Origin: Bacillota bacterium
GTDB lineage: Bacteria; Bacillota; Limnochordia; Limnochordales; ZCTH02-B6
Assembly: GCA_003387805.1 (NCBI GenBank)
Contig: QGSR01000072.1
Location: 1-8,510, forward strand
Length of the DNA: 8,510 bases
Reading direction: 5' to 3'
The position numbers and the translations under genes were made by a program. The notes beneath the pieces were generated by a model, which saw only the letters and a program-made list of their open reading frames with translations, ran no database searches and was not told the DNA's origin. Shown one piece after another: positions 1 to 8,510 of the stretch (the stretch's first letter is position 1; each line of letters opens with the position of its first letter).

Positions 1-113
1 GGCCCGGGCCGACAAAGGGATTCCCTCGAACCGTGCGTTTGTCCCGTGCGCAATCCCGAAGTTTCTGATAAGCTGATGATGAAGGTGCTTCGGGGGGAGA
101 CGGGGGTGAACGC
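1..113. other. Leader region upstream of rapZ
   Basis: No gene can be assigned here. It opens with a perfect 10-bp palindrome (GGCCCGGGCC, 1-10). One reading frame is open from the window edge to a TGA at 74-76 and another to a TGA at 66-68, so the tail of an upstream gene could be included, but neither peptide is recognisable. G-rich tracts at 92-99 and 102-109 (GGGGGTGA) supply the ribosome binding site for rapZ. I found no convincing -35/-10 pair, so rapZ may be co-transcribed with a gene lying before the window. Confidence 0.4.
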
Positions 114-1034
114 ATGGACATGGTGGACGTGCTCGACCGGGAGGAGCACCCGGAGCTGCACGACGCGGAGCCGCAAGGCCCCGTCCGATTCGTCATCATC
201 ACCGGGCTGTCGGGCGCGGGAAAAAGCGCCGCCATGCGTGCCTTTGAAGACCTGGGCTATTTCTGCGTCGACAACCTGCCCCCGGAGCTCATCCCCAAGT
301 TCGCCGAAATGTGTCAGCGCGCCGGCAGCAACCTGCGCCGGGTGGCGCTGGTCAGCGACGTGCGCGGCGGCAAGTTTTTCGACCACTTGTTTGACGCGCT
401 GGGCGAGCTGGAGCGAGTCGGGTTTCAGTACACGATTCTCTTCCTCGAGGCGTCCGATGAAGTGCTGGTGCGGCGGTTCAAGGAAACCCGGCGGCGCCAC
501 CCGCTGATGCCCGAGGCGGGCGTCCTCGAAGCCATCCGCGAAGAGCGGCGCCGGCTGCAGGAGCTGCGGGGCCGGGCCCACCGGGTGCTGGACACCAGCG
601 ACATGACGCCGCACGAGCTCAGGGACACTATCGGCCGCTGGTTCGCCGACGACGCCGCCGCGGGCACCACCGTCACCGTGATGTCTTTCGGGTTCAAGCA
701 CGGCATGCCCATCGACGCGGACCTGGTCCTGGACGTGCGCTTCCTGCCCAATCCGTACTGGGTCGAAGACCTGGCTCCTTTGACCGGCAAAGATTCCGAC
801 GTGGAGGAATATGTGTTCAAGTGGCCGGTGGCCCGCCGGTTTATGGAAAAAACCGGCGAATACCTGGACTTTCTTCTGACGCAGTACGCGCAGGAGGGGC
901 GCAGCCACGTCCTCATCGGCATCGGCTGCACCGGCGGCCGGCACCGCTCGGTGGCCATCGCCGAGCGTCTCGGGGAGTTTTTGCGCAGCCGCGGGCTGAC
1001 GGTCAGCGTGCAGCACCGCGATTTGGGCGAGTGA
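114..1034 (+). CDS. rapZ: RapZ/YvcJ-family nucleotide-binding protein (RNase adapter homologue)
   Basis: The 306-residue product is a cytoplasmic P-loop ATP/GTP-binding protein of the RapZ/YvcJ family. The Walker A motif GLSGAGKS is at 31-38, followed by the family signature GYFCVDNLPPELI around 48-60, RFKETRRRHPL at 121-131, SFGFKHG at 191-197, DVRFLPNPYW at 207-216 and the C-terminal GCTGGRHRS loop at 271-279. In E. coli RapZ senses glucosamine-6-phosphate and guides RNase E to the sRNA GlmZ. In B. subtilis YvcJ hydrolyses nucleotides and affects competence. GlmZ is an enterobacterial sRNA, so the RNA-adapter role should not be assumed here. The ATG at 114 is the first possible start in this frame, because tandem in-frame stops (TGA TAA) lie at 66-71, and GGGGGTGA precedes it. 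The roughly 22 residues before the P-loop domain are an acidic extension that most homologues lack. yvcK begins 13-22 bp downstream, as expected for an operon. Confidence 0.96.
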   Translation: MDMVDVLDREEHPELHDAEPQGPVRFVIITGLSGAGKSAAMRAFEDLGYFCVDNLPPELIPKFAEMCQRAGSNLRRVALVSDVRGGKFFDHLFDALGELERVGFQYTILFLEASDEVLVRRFKETRRRHPLMPEAGVLEAIREERRRLQELRGRAHRVLDTSDMTPHELRDTIGRWFADDAAAGTTVTVMSFGFKHGMPIDADLVLDVRFLPNPYWVEDLAPLTGKDSDVEEYVFKWPVARRFMEKTGEYLDFLLTQYAQEGRSHVLIGIGCTGGRHRSVAIAERLGEFLRSRGLTVSVQHRDLGE

Positions 1035-1043
1035 CGTCGCCGC

Positions 1044-1048
1044 GGGAG
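1044..1048 (+). promoter_or_regulatory. Ribosome binding site deciding the yvcK start
   Basis: GGGAG at 1044-1048 lies 8 nt before the GTG at 1057. It overlaps the alternative in-frame GTG at 1048, which has no properly spaced Shine-Dalgarno of its own. This favours 1057 as the true start, a difference of only three residues. Confidence 0.55.
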
Positions 1049-1056
1049 TGACGCGG

Positions 1057-2415
1057 GTGCGTTTCTGGAAGTGGCTTTACCCCGGCATGGGCGTCAAGCG
1101 CTGGCTGCTGGTCATCGGCGCCGGCGTGGTTCTGACCAGCGTCGGGCTCACCTGGATCATCGATATTGAAGTTCTGGGCGCTCTGGAGCGCAGCGCGCTG
1201 GGCTGGCTGGGCCGCCTGCTGGGCTGGCTGCCGCTGTGGATCGCGCCCGCGGTGGGCCTCACCTTGGGCGTGTCGGGCCTGACCCTCATCGGCTTCGGCT
1301 TGCGCGGCATGATCCGCTCCCTGCTGGAGGCGGCCGTGCCCGGGCGCGTCGAAAACCTGGCCGACGTCGTCTACAACAGCCAGCATCTGCGCAAAGGGCC
1401 GAAGGTGGTGGTGGTGGGCGGCGGCACGGGCCTCAGCACCATGCTGCGGGGCCTGAAAGAGTGGACGAGCAACATCACCGCCATCGTCACCATGGCCGAC
1501 GACGGCGGCAGCTCGGGCCGGCTGCGGGAAGAGATGGGCGTGCTGCCGCCCGGCGACATCCGCAACACGCTGGTGGCCCTGGCCGATACGGAAACGCTGA
1601 TGGAAAAGTTGTTTCAGTATCGGTTCGAAACGGGCGACGGGCTTAAGGGCCACTCCTTCGGCAACTTGTTCATCGCGGCCATGACCGAGATCACCGGCGA
1701 TTTCGAGCAGGCCGTGCGGGAGTCCAGCAAAGTGCTGGCCGTGCGCGGCCGTGTGCTGCCGTCGACGCTGGATTCGGTGACGCTGAACGCCGAGTACGAA
1801 GACGGCGGCACCGCGTCGGGCGAAAGCCGCATCCCCCAGCCCGGGCGGCGCATCCGGCGCGTCTTCTTGACGCCGACGGATCCGAAGCCTCTCGACGACG
1901 CCCTGCGGGCGCTGCGGGAGGCGGACGTCATCGTGCTGGGCCCGGGCAGCCTGTACACCAGCGTGCTGCCCAATCTGCTGGTGCCCGGCATCAGCGAGAC
2001 CATCCGCCGCTCCCGGGCGGTGCGCATTTACGTGTGCAACGTCATGACCCAGCCGGGCGAGACCGACGGCTACAAGGCGTCGGACCACGTGCGGGCCTTG
2101 ATCGAGCATGCGGGCGAAGGGCTCGTGGACTACGCCCTCATTCATCGCGGCCGGGTTTCGCCGGCGCTGGAGGAAAAGTACCGCCGCATCGGCCAGCGGC
2201 CGGTGCCGGCCGACGTGCGGGCCGTGCGCAGCCTGGGCGTGGAACCGGTGACCCGCTCCATGGTCAGCGAGTCGGACCTGGTGCGGCACGACGCCGCGCT
2301 GCTGACGGTGGCCATCGAGGACTTGTGGCAGGCGCATCGTGCCCGGGACGGCCGCCCGGGCGGCTTGTGGCTGGCCCGCCTGTTTCCCGCGGCGACCCGC
2401 CGCGGCGGCTTGTAG
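1057..2415 (+). CDS. yvcK: YvcK/CofD-like gluconeogenesis factor, membrane-anchored long form
   Basis: The product (452 residues from GTG 1057; 455 from GTG 1048) belongs to the YvcK family, which shares the 2-phospho-L-lactate transferase (CofD) fold. In B. subtilis YvcK binds UDP-sugars and is needed for normal growth and cell shape on gluconeogenic carbon sources. Two hydrophobic segments at about residues 15-35 and 59-82 are predicted membrane helices, placing the catalytic-like domain on the cytoplasmic face. That domain starts near 115 with the nucleotide-binding GGGTG loop (121-125), then DDGGSSGRLR (148-157), PPGDIRN (164-170) and GHSFGNL (198-204). A later segment, SLYTSVLPNLLVPGI, is also typical. 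The B. subtilis protein is about 317 residues and lacks the membrane part; longer forms like this one occur in other Firmicutes. No transferase substrate can be deduced, and family members are not known to make coenzyme F420. rapZ lies upstream and whiA 33 bp downstream. Confidence 0.94.
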   Translation: MRFWKWLYPGMGVKRWLLVIGAGVVLTSVGLTWIIDIEVLGALERSALGWLGRLLGWLPLWIAPAVGLTLGVSGLTLIGFGLRGMIRSLLEAAVPGRVENLADVVYNSQHLRKGPKVVVVGGGTGLSTMLRGLKEWTSNITAIVTMADDGGSSGRLREEMGVLPPGDIRNTLVALADTETLMEKLFQYRFETGDGLKGHSFGNLFIAAMTEITGDFEQAVRESSKVLAVRGRVLPSTLDSVTLNAEYEDGGTASGESRIPQPGRRIRRVFLTPTDPKPLDDALRALREADVIVLGPGSLYTSVLPNLLVPGISETIRRSRAVRIYVCNVMTQPGETDGYKASDHVRALIEHAGEGLVDYALIHRGRVSPALEEKYRRIGQRPVPADVRAVRSLGVEPVTRSMVSESDLVRHDAALLTVAIEDLWQAHRARDGRPGGLWLARLFPAATRRGGL

Positions 2416-2433
2416 AGGCGCCTGCCGGCTGGT

Positions 2434-2438
2434 GGAGG
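2434..2438 (+). promoter_or_regulatory. Ribosome binding site for the TTG-initiated whiA
   Basis: GGAGG at 2434-2438 ends 10 nt before the TTG at 2449. No ATG or GTG that would preserve the conserved WhiA N-terminus (x-F-A-E-R-V-x-x-E-L) is available, so this site supports the rare TTG start. Confidence 0.65.
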
Positions 2439-2448
2439 TTGAAGGCCG

Positions 2449-3318
2449 TTGGAATTCGCCGAGCGCGTGCGCCACGAGCTGGCGCGGGCTATGCCGAAGC
2501 GCCGCTGCTGCCAGCACGCCGAGCTGGCGGCGTTTGCGGCCTTCAGCGGCGAGCCCGGGCCCGGGGGCGTGCGCCTCACCGCGGGGTCGGCCGCGGTGGT
2601 CCGCAAGATGTTCTCCCTGGCCAAGCTGGTGCTGGGCGAAGCGCCGGCCATGCGGCGCCAGGGGGGAAGGCGCGGGCGGTTTGCGGTGGAGCTGCCGCAG
2701 CCGCCGCCCGTGTCGGGCGAGGCGGCGTACGCGCGCGACTGCTGCGGCCGCGCGTACTTGCGCGGCGCGTGGCTGAGCCGGGGCTCCATTTCCGAGCCGG
2801 AAGCCGGCTACCATCTGGAATTCGTCGCGGGGACGCCCGGGCAGGCCGAGACGCTGCGGGGCCTTTTGGCCCGCTACGGCGTGGCGGCCGGGATGGCCCC
2901 CCGCAAAGCCGACTGGGTTGTCTACTTGAAAGGAGCTGATGCCATCGCGGAACTGCTGCGTCTTACGGGCGCGCACGGCGCCCTGCTGGAATGGGAGGAC
3001 TTCCGGGTCCTGAAGGAGATGCGCAACCGCATCAACCGGCTGGTCAACGCGGAGACGTCCAACGTGGAGAAATCGGTGACGGCGGCCCTGAAACAAATCG
3101 AAGACATCCGGCTCATCGAGGCGGAGCTGGGGCTGGACAAGCTGCCGCCGTCGCTGCGGGAGGCCGCGCAGGTGCGGCTGGCCTACCCCGACGTGAGTTT
3201 GCGGGATTTGGGCCAGCGGTTCGACCCGCCGCTCAGCAAGTCGGCCGTCAACCACCGCATGCGCCGGCTGGCCCGCATCGCCGAGGATCTGCAGAGGAAC
3301 AAGACCGCTTCGGGTTGA
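2449..3318 (+). CDS. whiA: WhiA sporulation/cell-division regulator family DNA-binding protein
   Basis: The 289-residue product is a WhiA protein, a nucleoid-associated or transcription-regulatory family conserved in Gram-positive bacteria. In Streptomyces WhiA works with WhiB to start sporulation septation; in B. subtilis it influences division and chromosome segregation. The N-terminal WhiA domain (about 1-85) begins MEFAERVRHELARAM. A LAGLIDADG-like domain with no expected nuclease activity follows at about 92-185, with CCGRAYLRGAWLSRGSI at 98-114 and YHLEF at 121-125. The linker signature NRLVNAETSNVEKSV is at 196-210. The C-terminal helix-turn-helix region, about 234-280, reads SLRDLGQRFDPPLSKSAVNHRMRRL from 250. 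The protein is somewhat shorter than the usual 305-325 residues, with compact loops in the N-terminal domain, but all expected blocks are present. Translation starts at TTG with a good Shine-Dalgarno. It closes the rapZ-yvcK-whiA trio and is followed directly by the gap promoter region. Confidence 0.95.
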   Translation: MEFAERVRHELARAMPKRRCCQHAELAAFAAFSGEPGPGGVRLTAGSAAVVRKMFSLAKLVLGEAPAMRRQGGRRGRFAVELPQPPPVSGEAAYARDCCGRAYLRGAWLSRGSISEPEAGYHLEFVAGTPGQAETLRGLLARYGVAAGMAPRKADWVVYLKGADAIAELLRLTGAHGALLEWEDFRVLKEMRNRINRLVNAETSNVEKSVTAALKQIEDIRLIEAELGLDKLPPSLREAAQVRLAYPDVSLRDLGQRFDPPLSKSAVNHRMRRLARIAEDLQRNKTASG

Positions 3319-3325
3319 AAATATG

Positions 3326-3354
3326 TTGTTGGCGCGCCCGCAGGCGAATACTAT
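3326..3354 (+). promoter_or_regulatory. Candidate sigma-A-type promoter for the gap-pgk-tpiA-eno operon
   Basis: A -35-like TTGTTG at 3326-3331 and a -10-like TACTAT at 3349-3354 are separated by exactly 17 bp, within a locally AT-richer patch of an otherwise very GC-rich window. Transcription would begin near 3361, giving a leader of about 58 nt before the gap ATG. Matches to consensus are 3/6 and 4/6, so this is a prediction. Read-through from whiA is also possible. Confidence 0.5.
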
Positions 3355-3364
3355 CGGGGCGCGC
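3332..3364. repeat. Perfect 8-bp inverted repeat bracketing the gap -10 box
   Basis: GCGCGCCC at 3332-3339 is matched by its exact reverse complement GGGCGCGC at 3357-3364, with a 17-nt spacer that contains the proposed -10 hexamer. The half-site centres are 25 bp apart. It could be a protein-binding operator that blocks the promoter, or an RNA hairpin at the end of whiA mRNA. No U tract follows, so it is not a canonical terminator. Confidence 0.5.
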
Positions 3365-3370
3365 GAGGAG

Positions 3371-3380
3371 CACGGCCGTG
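3371..3380. repeat. 10-bp palindrome in the gap leader
   Basis: CACGGCCGTG is a perfect palindrome about 10-20 nt downstream of the predicted gap transcription start. Position and symmetry are compatible with an operator half, but a 10-bp palindrome can arise by chance in DNA this GC-rich. Confidence 0.3.
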
Positions 3381-3394
3381 GGCAACGGGCGTGA

Positions 3395-4423
<1,029 letters not shown>

Positions 4424-4426
4424 CCT

Positions 4427-5617
4427 ATGCTGAACAAACTGACCGTTTCGGACCTGGACATGGCGGGGAAGCGCGTCCTGGTGCGGGTGGACTTCAACGT
4501 CCCCCTGCAGGACGGTGAGGTGGCGGACGACAGCCGCATCCGGGCCGCGCTGCCCACCATCGAGTATTTGCGCAGGCAGGGGGCGCGCGTCATCCTCGTC
4601 AGCCACCTGGGCCGGCCCAAGGGCCAGGTGGTGGAGGAACTGCGCATGGCCCCGGTGGCCCGGCGGCTGGGCGAGCTGCTGGGCTGCCAGGTGAAGACGG
4701 TGCCGGCCTGCATCGGCCCCGAGGTGGAGCGGGCCGCGGCGGCGCTGGCCGACGGCGACGTGTTGCTGCTGGAAAACGTCCGCTTCTACCCCGGCGAGGA
4801 GAAAAACGATCCCGAGTTCGCCCGGCAGCTGGCGTCCATCGCCGAGGCCTTCGTCAACGACGCGTTCGGCACGGCCCACCGGGCCCATGCGTCCACCGTG
4901 GGCGTGGCCAAGCTGCTGCCGGCCGCGGCCGGCTTCCTCATGCAGCGGGAGCTGGAGTTTCTCGGGCGCCTTTTGGAGGAGCCCGAGCGGCCGTTCCTGG
5001 CCATTTTGGGCGGCGCGAAGGTATCGGACAAAATCGGCGTCATCCGCAACCTGCTGCCCAAGGTGGATTCCCTGGCCATCGGCGGCGGCATGGCGTACAC
5101 GTTCTTGAAGGCCAAAGGCTATGAGGTGGGCCGCTCGCTGGTGGACGAGGAGCGCATCGGGCTGGCCAAAGAGCTCATGGACGAGGCCCGGCGGCACGGC
5201 GTCAACTTGATGCTGCCCGTGGACGTGGTGGTGGCCGACAAGTTCGCGGAGGACGCCAACCGCAAGGTCGTCGACGTCGAGGAAATCCCGGCCGACTGGC
5301 AGGGGCTGGACATCGGGCCCAAGACGCGGCGGCTGTTCGCCCGCGAGATCGAGCGGGCCCGCACCATCGTCTGGAACGGGCCCATGGGCGTCTTCGAGTG
5401 GGCGCCCTTCGCCGAGGGCACCGAGGACGTGGCCCGGGCCATGGCCGGCAGCGGCGCCGTCACCATCGTAGGCGGCGGCGACTCGGCCTCGGCGGTGGCC
5501 CAGTACGGGTTCACCGACAAGATGAGCCACGTGTCGACCGGCGGCGGGGCGTCGCTGGAGTTCCTGGAGGGCAAGGAACTTCCCGGTATCGCCGCGCTGC
5601 AGGACAGGACCGAGTGA
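4427..5617 (+). CDS. pgk: Phosphoglycerate kinase
   Basis: This monomeric cytoplasmic kinase transfers the acyl phosphate of 1,3-bisphosphoglycerate to ADP, yielding ATP and 3-phosphoglycerate. The 396-residue product has the usual bacterial length. N-domain substrate motifs are RVDFNVP (20-26), SHLGRPKG (59-66), LLLENVRF (113-120) and [15 protein letters not shown] (142-156). C-domain nucleotide motifs are GGAKVSDK (195-202), WNGPMGVFE (316-324), GGGDSASAV (349-357) and [11 protein letters not shown] (370-380). The start is supported because it restores the normal N-terminus before VDFNVP. Only three bases separate it from the gap stop, and the only Shine-Dalgarno-like stretch is a weak GTGAG inside the gap end, so translation is probably coupled to gap. 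No residue expected for activity is missing. Confidence 0.98.
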   Translation: MLNKLTVSDLDMAGKRVLVRVDFNVPLQDGEVADDSRIRAALPTIEYLRRQGARVILVSHLGRPKGQVVEELRMAPVARRLGELLGCQVKTVPACIGPEVERAAAALADGDVLLLENVRFYPGEEKNDPEFARQLASIAEAFVNDAFGTAHRAHASTVGVAKLLPAAAGFLMQRELEFLGRLLEEPERPFLAILGGAKVSDKIGVIRNLLPKVDSLAIGGGMAYTFLKAKGYEVGRSLVDEERIGLAKELMDEARRHGVNLMLPVDVVVADKFAEDANRKVVDVEEIPADWQGLDIGPKTRRLFAREIERARTIVWNGPMGVFEWAPFAEGTEDVARAMAGSGAVTIVGGGDSASAVAQYGFTDKMSHVSTGGGASLEFLEGKELPGIAALQDRTE

Positions 5618-5621
5618 CGTC

Positions 5622-5647
5622 CGGCCGGCGGCTTGTTCCGCCGGCCG
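5622..5647 (+). repeat. Perfect 10-bp hairpin between pgk and tpiA
   Basis: CGGCCGGCGG (5622-5631) and CCGCCGGCCG (5638-5647) form an all-G/C 10-bp stem with a 6-nt loop, CTTGTT, starting 5 nt after the pgk stop codon. No T run follows, so it does not resemble an intrinsic terminator. It could stabilise the upstream gap-pgk message, mark a processing point, or reduce transcription into tpiA. Confidence 0.7.
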
Positions 5648-5721
5648 TTCACCGTCGGGGCGGGCTCGTCGCGGAGATCCGGCGCCCGCGGCGGGTTCCA
5701 GGGAGGGAACGTGGGAAACGT

Positions 5722-7769
<2,048 letters not shown>

Positions 7770-7786
7770 GGCGGGGCGGTTCGGGC

Positions 7787-7846
7787 CCGTGCGGGCCGGC
7801 CTGCTTCCGTGCGGGCCGGCTCCCTCCCGTTTGGGCCGGCTCGTAC
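7787..7846. repeat. Three-copy 20-bp tandem repeat downstream of eno
   Basis: Units at 7787-7806, 7807-7826 and 7827-7846 all start CCGT and share the core GGGCCGGC at the same phase. Units 1 and 2 are identical over the first 14 bases (CCGTGCGGGCCGGC). Unit 3 differs from unit 2 by GC to TT at positions 5-6 and by several bases near its end. The region is noncoding. The exact 20-bp period could reflect slipped-strand duplication or an array of protein-binding sites on nearly the same helical face. Confidence 0.75.
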
Positions 7847-7857
7847 GGGTTTTCTCG

Positions 7858-7891
7858 CGCTTCGGCCGGCCGGCCTCCGCCGGCCGGGGCG
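7858..7891 (+). repeat. 13-bp GC-rich hairpin between eno and secG
   Basis: Bases 7858-7870 pair with 7879-7891 (11 Watson-Crick plus 2 G-U pairs when transcribed) around an 8-nt loop. It sits about 90 bp after the eno stop and before the secG promoter. The bases that follow (GTGAAAGAG) are not T-rich, so a classic intrinsic terminator is not supported. It may still form or protect the 3' end of the glycolytic mRNA. Confidence 0.55.
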
Positions 7892-7910
7892 GTGAAAGAG
7901 CCGGCCGCGG

Positions 7911-7940
7911 TTGTGCGTTCGAACGGGTGTGTGCTAAAAT
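7911..7940 (+). promoter_or_regulatory. Candidate extended -10 promoter for secG-hppA
   Basis: TGCTAAAAT at 7932-7940 is an extended -10 element (TGn followed by TAAAAT, 5/6 to consensus). A -35-like TTGTGC lies at 7911-7916 with an 18-bp spacer. It stands in the most AT-rich part of the intergenic region. Transcription would begin near 7947, leaving a leader of about 50 nt with the strong Shine-Dalgarno AGGAGGTG at 7985-7992. Confidence 0.65.
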
Positions 7941-7997
7941 GTCCGTTGTATATCGTTTCGGCAAGCCGGGTCATCTTGCGGGTGAGGAGGTGCGGGC

Positions 7998-8219
7998 ATG
8001 ACCGTTTTCCTCATGGTGCTCCAAGTCATCGTCGCCATCGGCTTGATCGCGGTCGTCCTGATGCAGAAGAGCAAGGGCGAGGGCCTCGGCGCCATCGGCG
8101 GCAGCGCGCAGATGTTTTTCGATCAGGCGCGCGGCTTGGATCGCGTGCTGGAGAAAGCCACGACCTACCTGGCGGTAGCTTTCATGGTGCTTTCAATCGT
8201 TATCAGCATTTGGGGTTGA
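7998..8219 (+). CDS. secG: Preprotein translocase subunit SecG
   Basis: SecG is the small non-essential subunit of the SecYEG protein-conducting channel in the cytoplasmic membrane and aids SecA-driven export. The 73-residue product has two hydrophobic helices at about 3-22 and 53-72. They are joined by a cytoplasmic loop carrying the family signature LMQKSKGEGLGAIGGSAQMFF (21-41). Its length is typical of Gram-positive SecG. Translation from ATG 7998 is supported by AGGAGGTG at 7985-7992, 5 nt away. Its own promoter is predicted upstream and hppA starts 18 bp after its stop, so the two are probably co-transcribed. The rnr-smpB genes that follow secG in many Firmicutes are not present in the remaining sequence. 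Confidence 0.94.
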   Translation: MTVFLMVLQVIVAIGLIAVVLMQKSKGEGLGAIGGSAQMFFDQARGLDRVLEKATTYLAVAFMVLSIVISIWG

Positions 8220-8237
8220 TCGGGGGAGGCAAGGCAC

Positions 8238-8510
8238 ATGGACGTGACCGTAACGGCCGGCTACGTGGGTCTGGCCGCGGGCGCGCTGGCGCTTTTGTTC
8301 GCGTTTTACCTGTTCGGGCGCGTCAACAGCTTTGATGCGGGCACGCCGCGGATGCAGGAAATCGCCAAGGCCATTCAGGAAGGCGCGATGGCGTTCTTGC
8401 GGCGGGAGTACCGCAGCTTGGCAGTTTTCGTTGTTGTGATGGTCGTCGTCATTTTCCTGGCGGGCACGCTGGGCCCAGGGGCCGGCCCCCTGCTCTTTTT
8501 TACAACTCAA
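8238..8510 (+). CDS. hppA: Membrane-bound proton/sodium-translocating pyrophosphatase, N-terminal part
   Basis: The first 91 codons are open to the window end. The peptide begins with a transmembrane helix at about 7-27, followed by the membrane-PPase signature MQEIAKAIQEGAMAFLRREY (39-58) and a second helix at about 60-78. Full-length family members have roughly 650-800 residues and 16 helices, and use PPi hydrolysis to pump H+ or Na+ across the membrane. The catalytic PPi-binding motifs and the residues that set K+ dependence and ion choice lie beyond the window, so the subtype cannot be given. GGAGG at 8225-8229 is 8 nt from the ATG. The gene is cut by the window edge, with no sign that it is broken. 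Confidence 0.9.
   Translation, partial: MDVTVTAGYVGLAAGALALLFAFYLFGRVNSFDAGTPRMQEIAKAIQEGAMAFLRREYRSLAVFVVVMVVVIFLAGTLGPGAGPLLFFTTQ

Noticed and set aside
39..71. Possible promoter (TTGTCC and TGATAA) before rapZ
   Set aside because: The two elements are 21 bp apart, well outside the 16-18 bp range, and no better-spaced pair was found.
7789..8001. Possible 70-codon gene between eno and secG
   Set aside because: It runs through the tandem repeats, the hairpin and the secG promoter, and its residues are simply GC-rich codons (Arg, Gly, Ala, Pro). It also overlaps the secG start.
8478..8501. Palindrome GGGGCCGGCCCC followed by a T6 run, resembling an intrinsic terminator
   Set aside because: It lies inside the hppA reading frame, which continues naturally into a TTQ segment as in other membrane pyrophosphatases. 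The stem is only 4 bp with a 4-nt loop, and the T run encodes Phe residues of a hydrophobic stretch.

Overview
This window is a stretch of conserved housekeeping genes, all on the + strand, from a high-GC member of the Bacillota (Firmicutes). The gene order rapZ-yvcK-whiA is a hallmark of Gram-positive genomes. The strongly G/C-biased third codon positions, GTG and TTG starts, and strong Shine-Dalgarno sites fit lineages such as Symbiobacteriia, Limnochordia or Thermaerobacter-like bacteria. The exact taxon is an inference and cannot be fixed from the sequence alone.

Region 1 (1-3318) is a regulatory trio. RapZ/YvcJ is a P-loop nucleotide-binding protein, YvcK is a CofD-like gluconeogenesis factor (here a long form with two predicted N-terminal membrane helices), and WhiA is a DNA-binding protein with a LAGLIDADG-like fold plus a helix-turn-helix. 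The genes lie 13-33 bp apart and look like one operon.

Region 2 (3319-7769) is the triose-phase glycolysis cluster gap-pgk-tpiA-eno. It sits directly behind whiA, separated by 100 bp holding a plausible sigma-A-type promoter whose -10 box lies inside a perfect 8-bp inverted repeat. The repressor gene cggR and the phosphoglycerate mutase gene gpmI, both familiar members of this operon in Bacillus-type genomes, are absent. gap and pgk are 3 bp apart and tpiA overlaps eno by 4 bp. pgk and tpiA are separated by 104 bp containing a perfect 10-bp hairpin without a U tract.

Region 3 (7770-8510) begins with a 228-bp intergenic region holding a three-copy 20-bp tandem repeat, a 13-bp GC-rich hairpin and an extended -10 promoter. 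It is followed by secG (Sec translocon subunit) and the first 91 codons of hppA (membrane pyrophosphatase ion pump), which runs off the window end.

The genes share a theme of central carbon flux and cell-envelope homeostasis. In related bacteria RapZ and YvcK respond to amino-sugar metabolites, while the four enzymes carry carbon from glyceraldehyde-3-phosphate to phosphoenolpyruvate apart from the missing mutase step. I see no mobile element, CRISPR array, tRNA, rRNA or clearly novel gene system. The points worth a second look are the intergenic regulatory structures, the missing operon members and one unusual residue in the GAPDH cofactor-selectivity loop.
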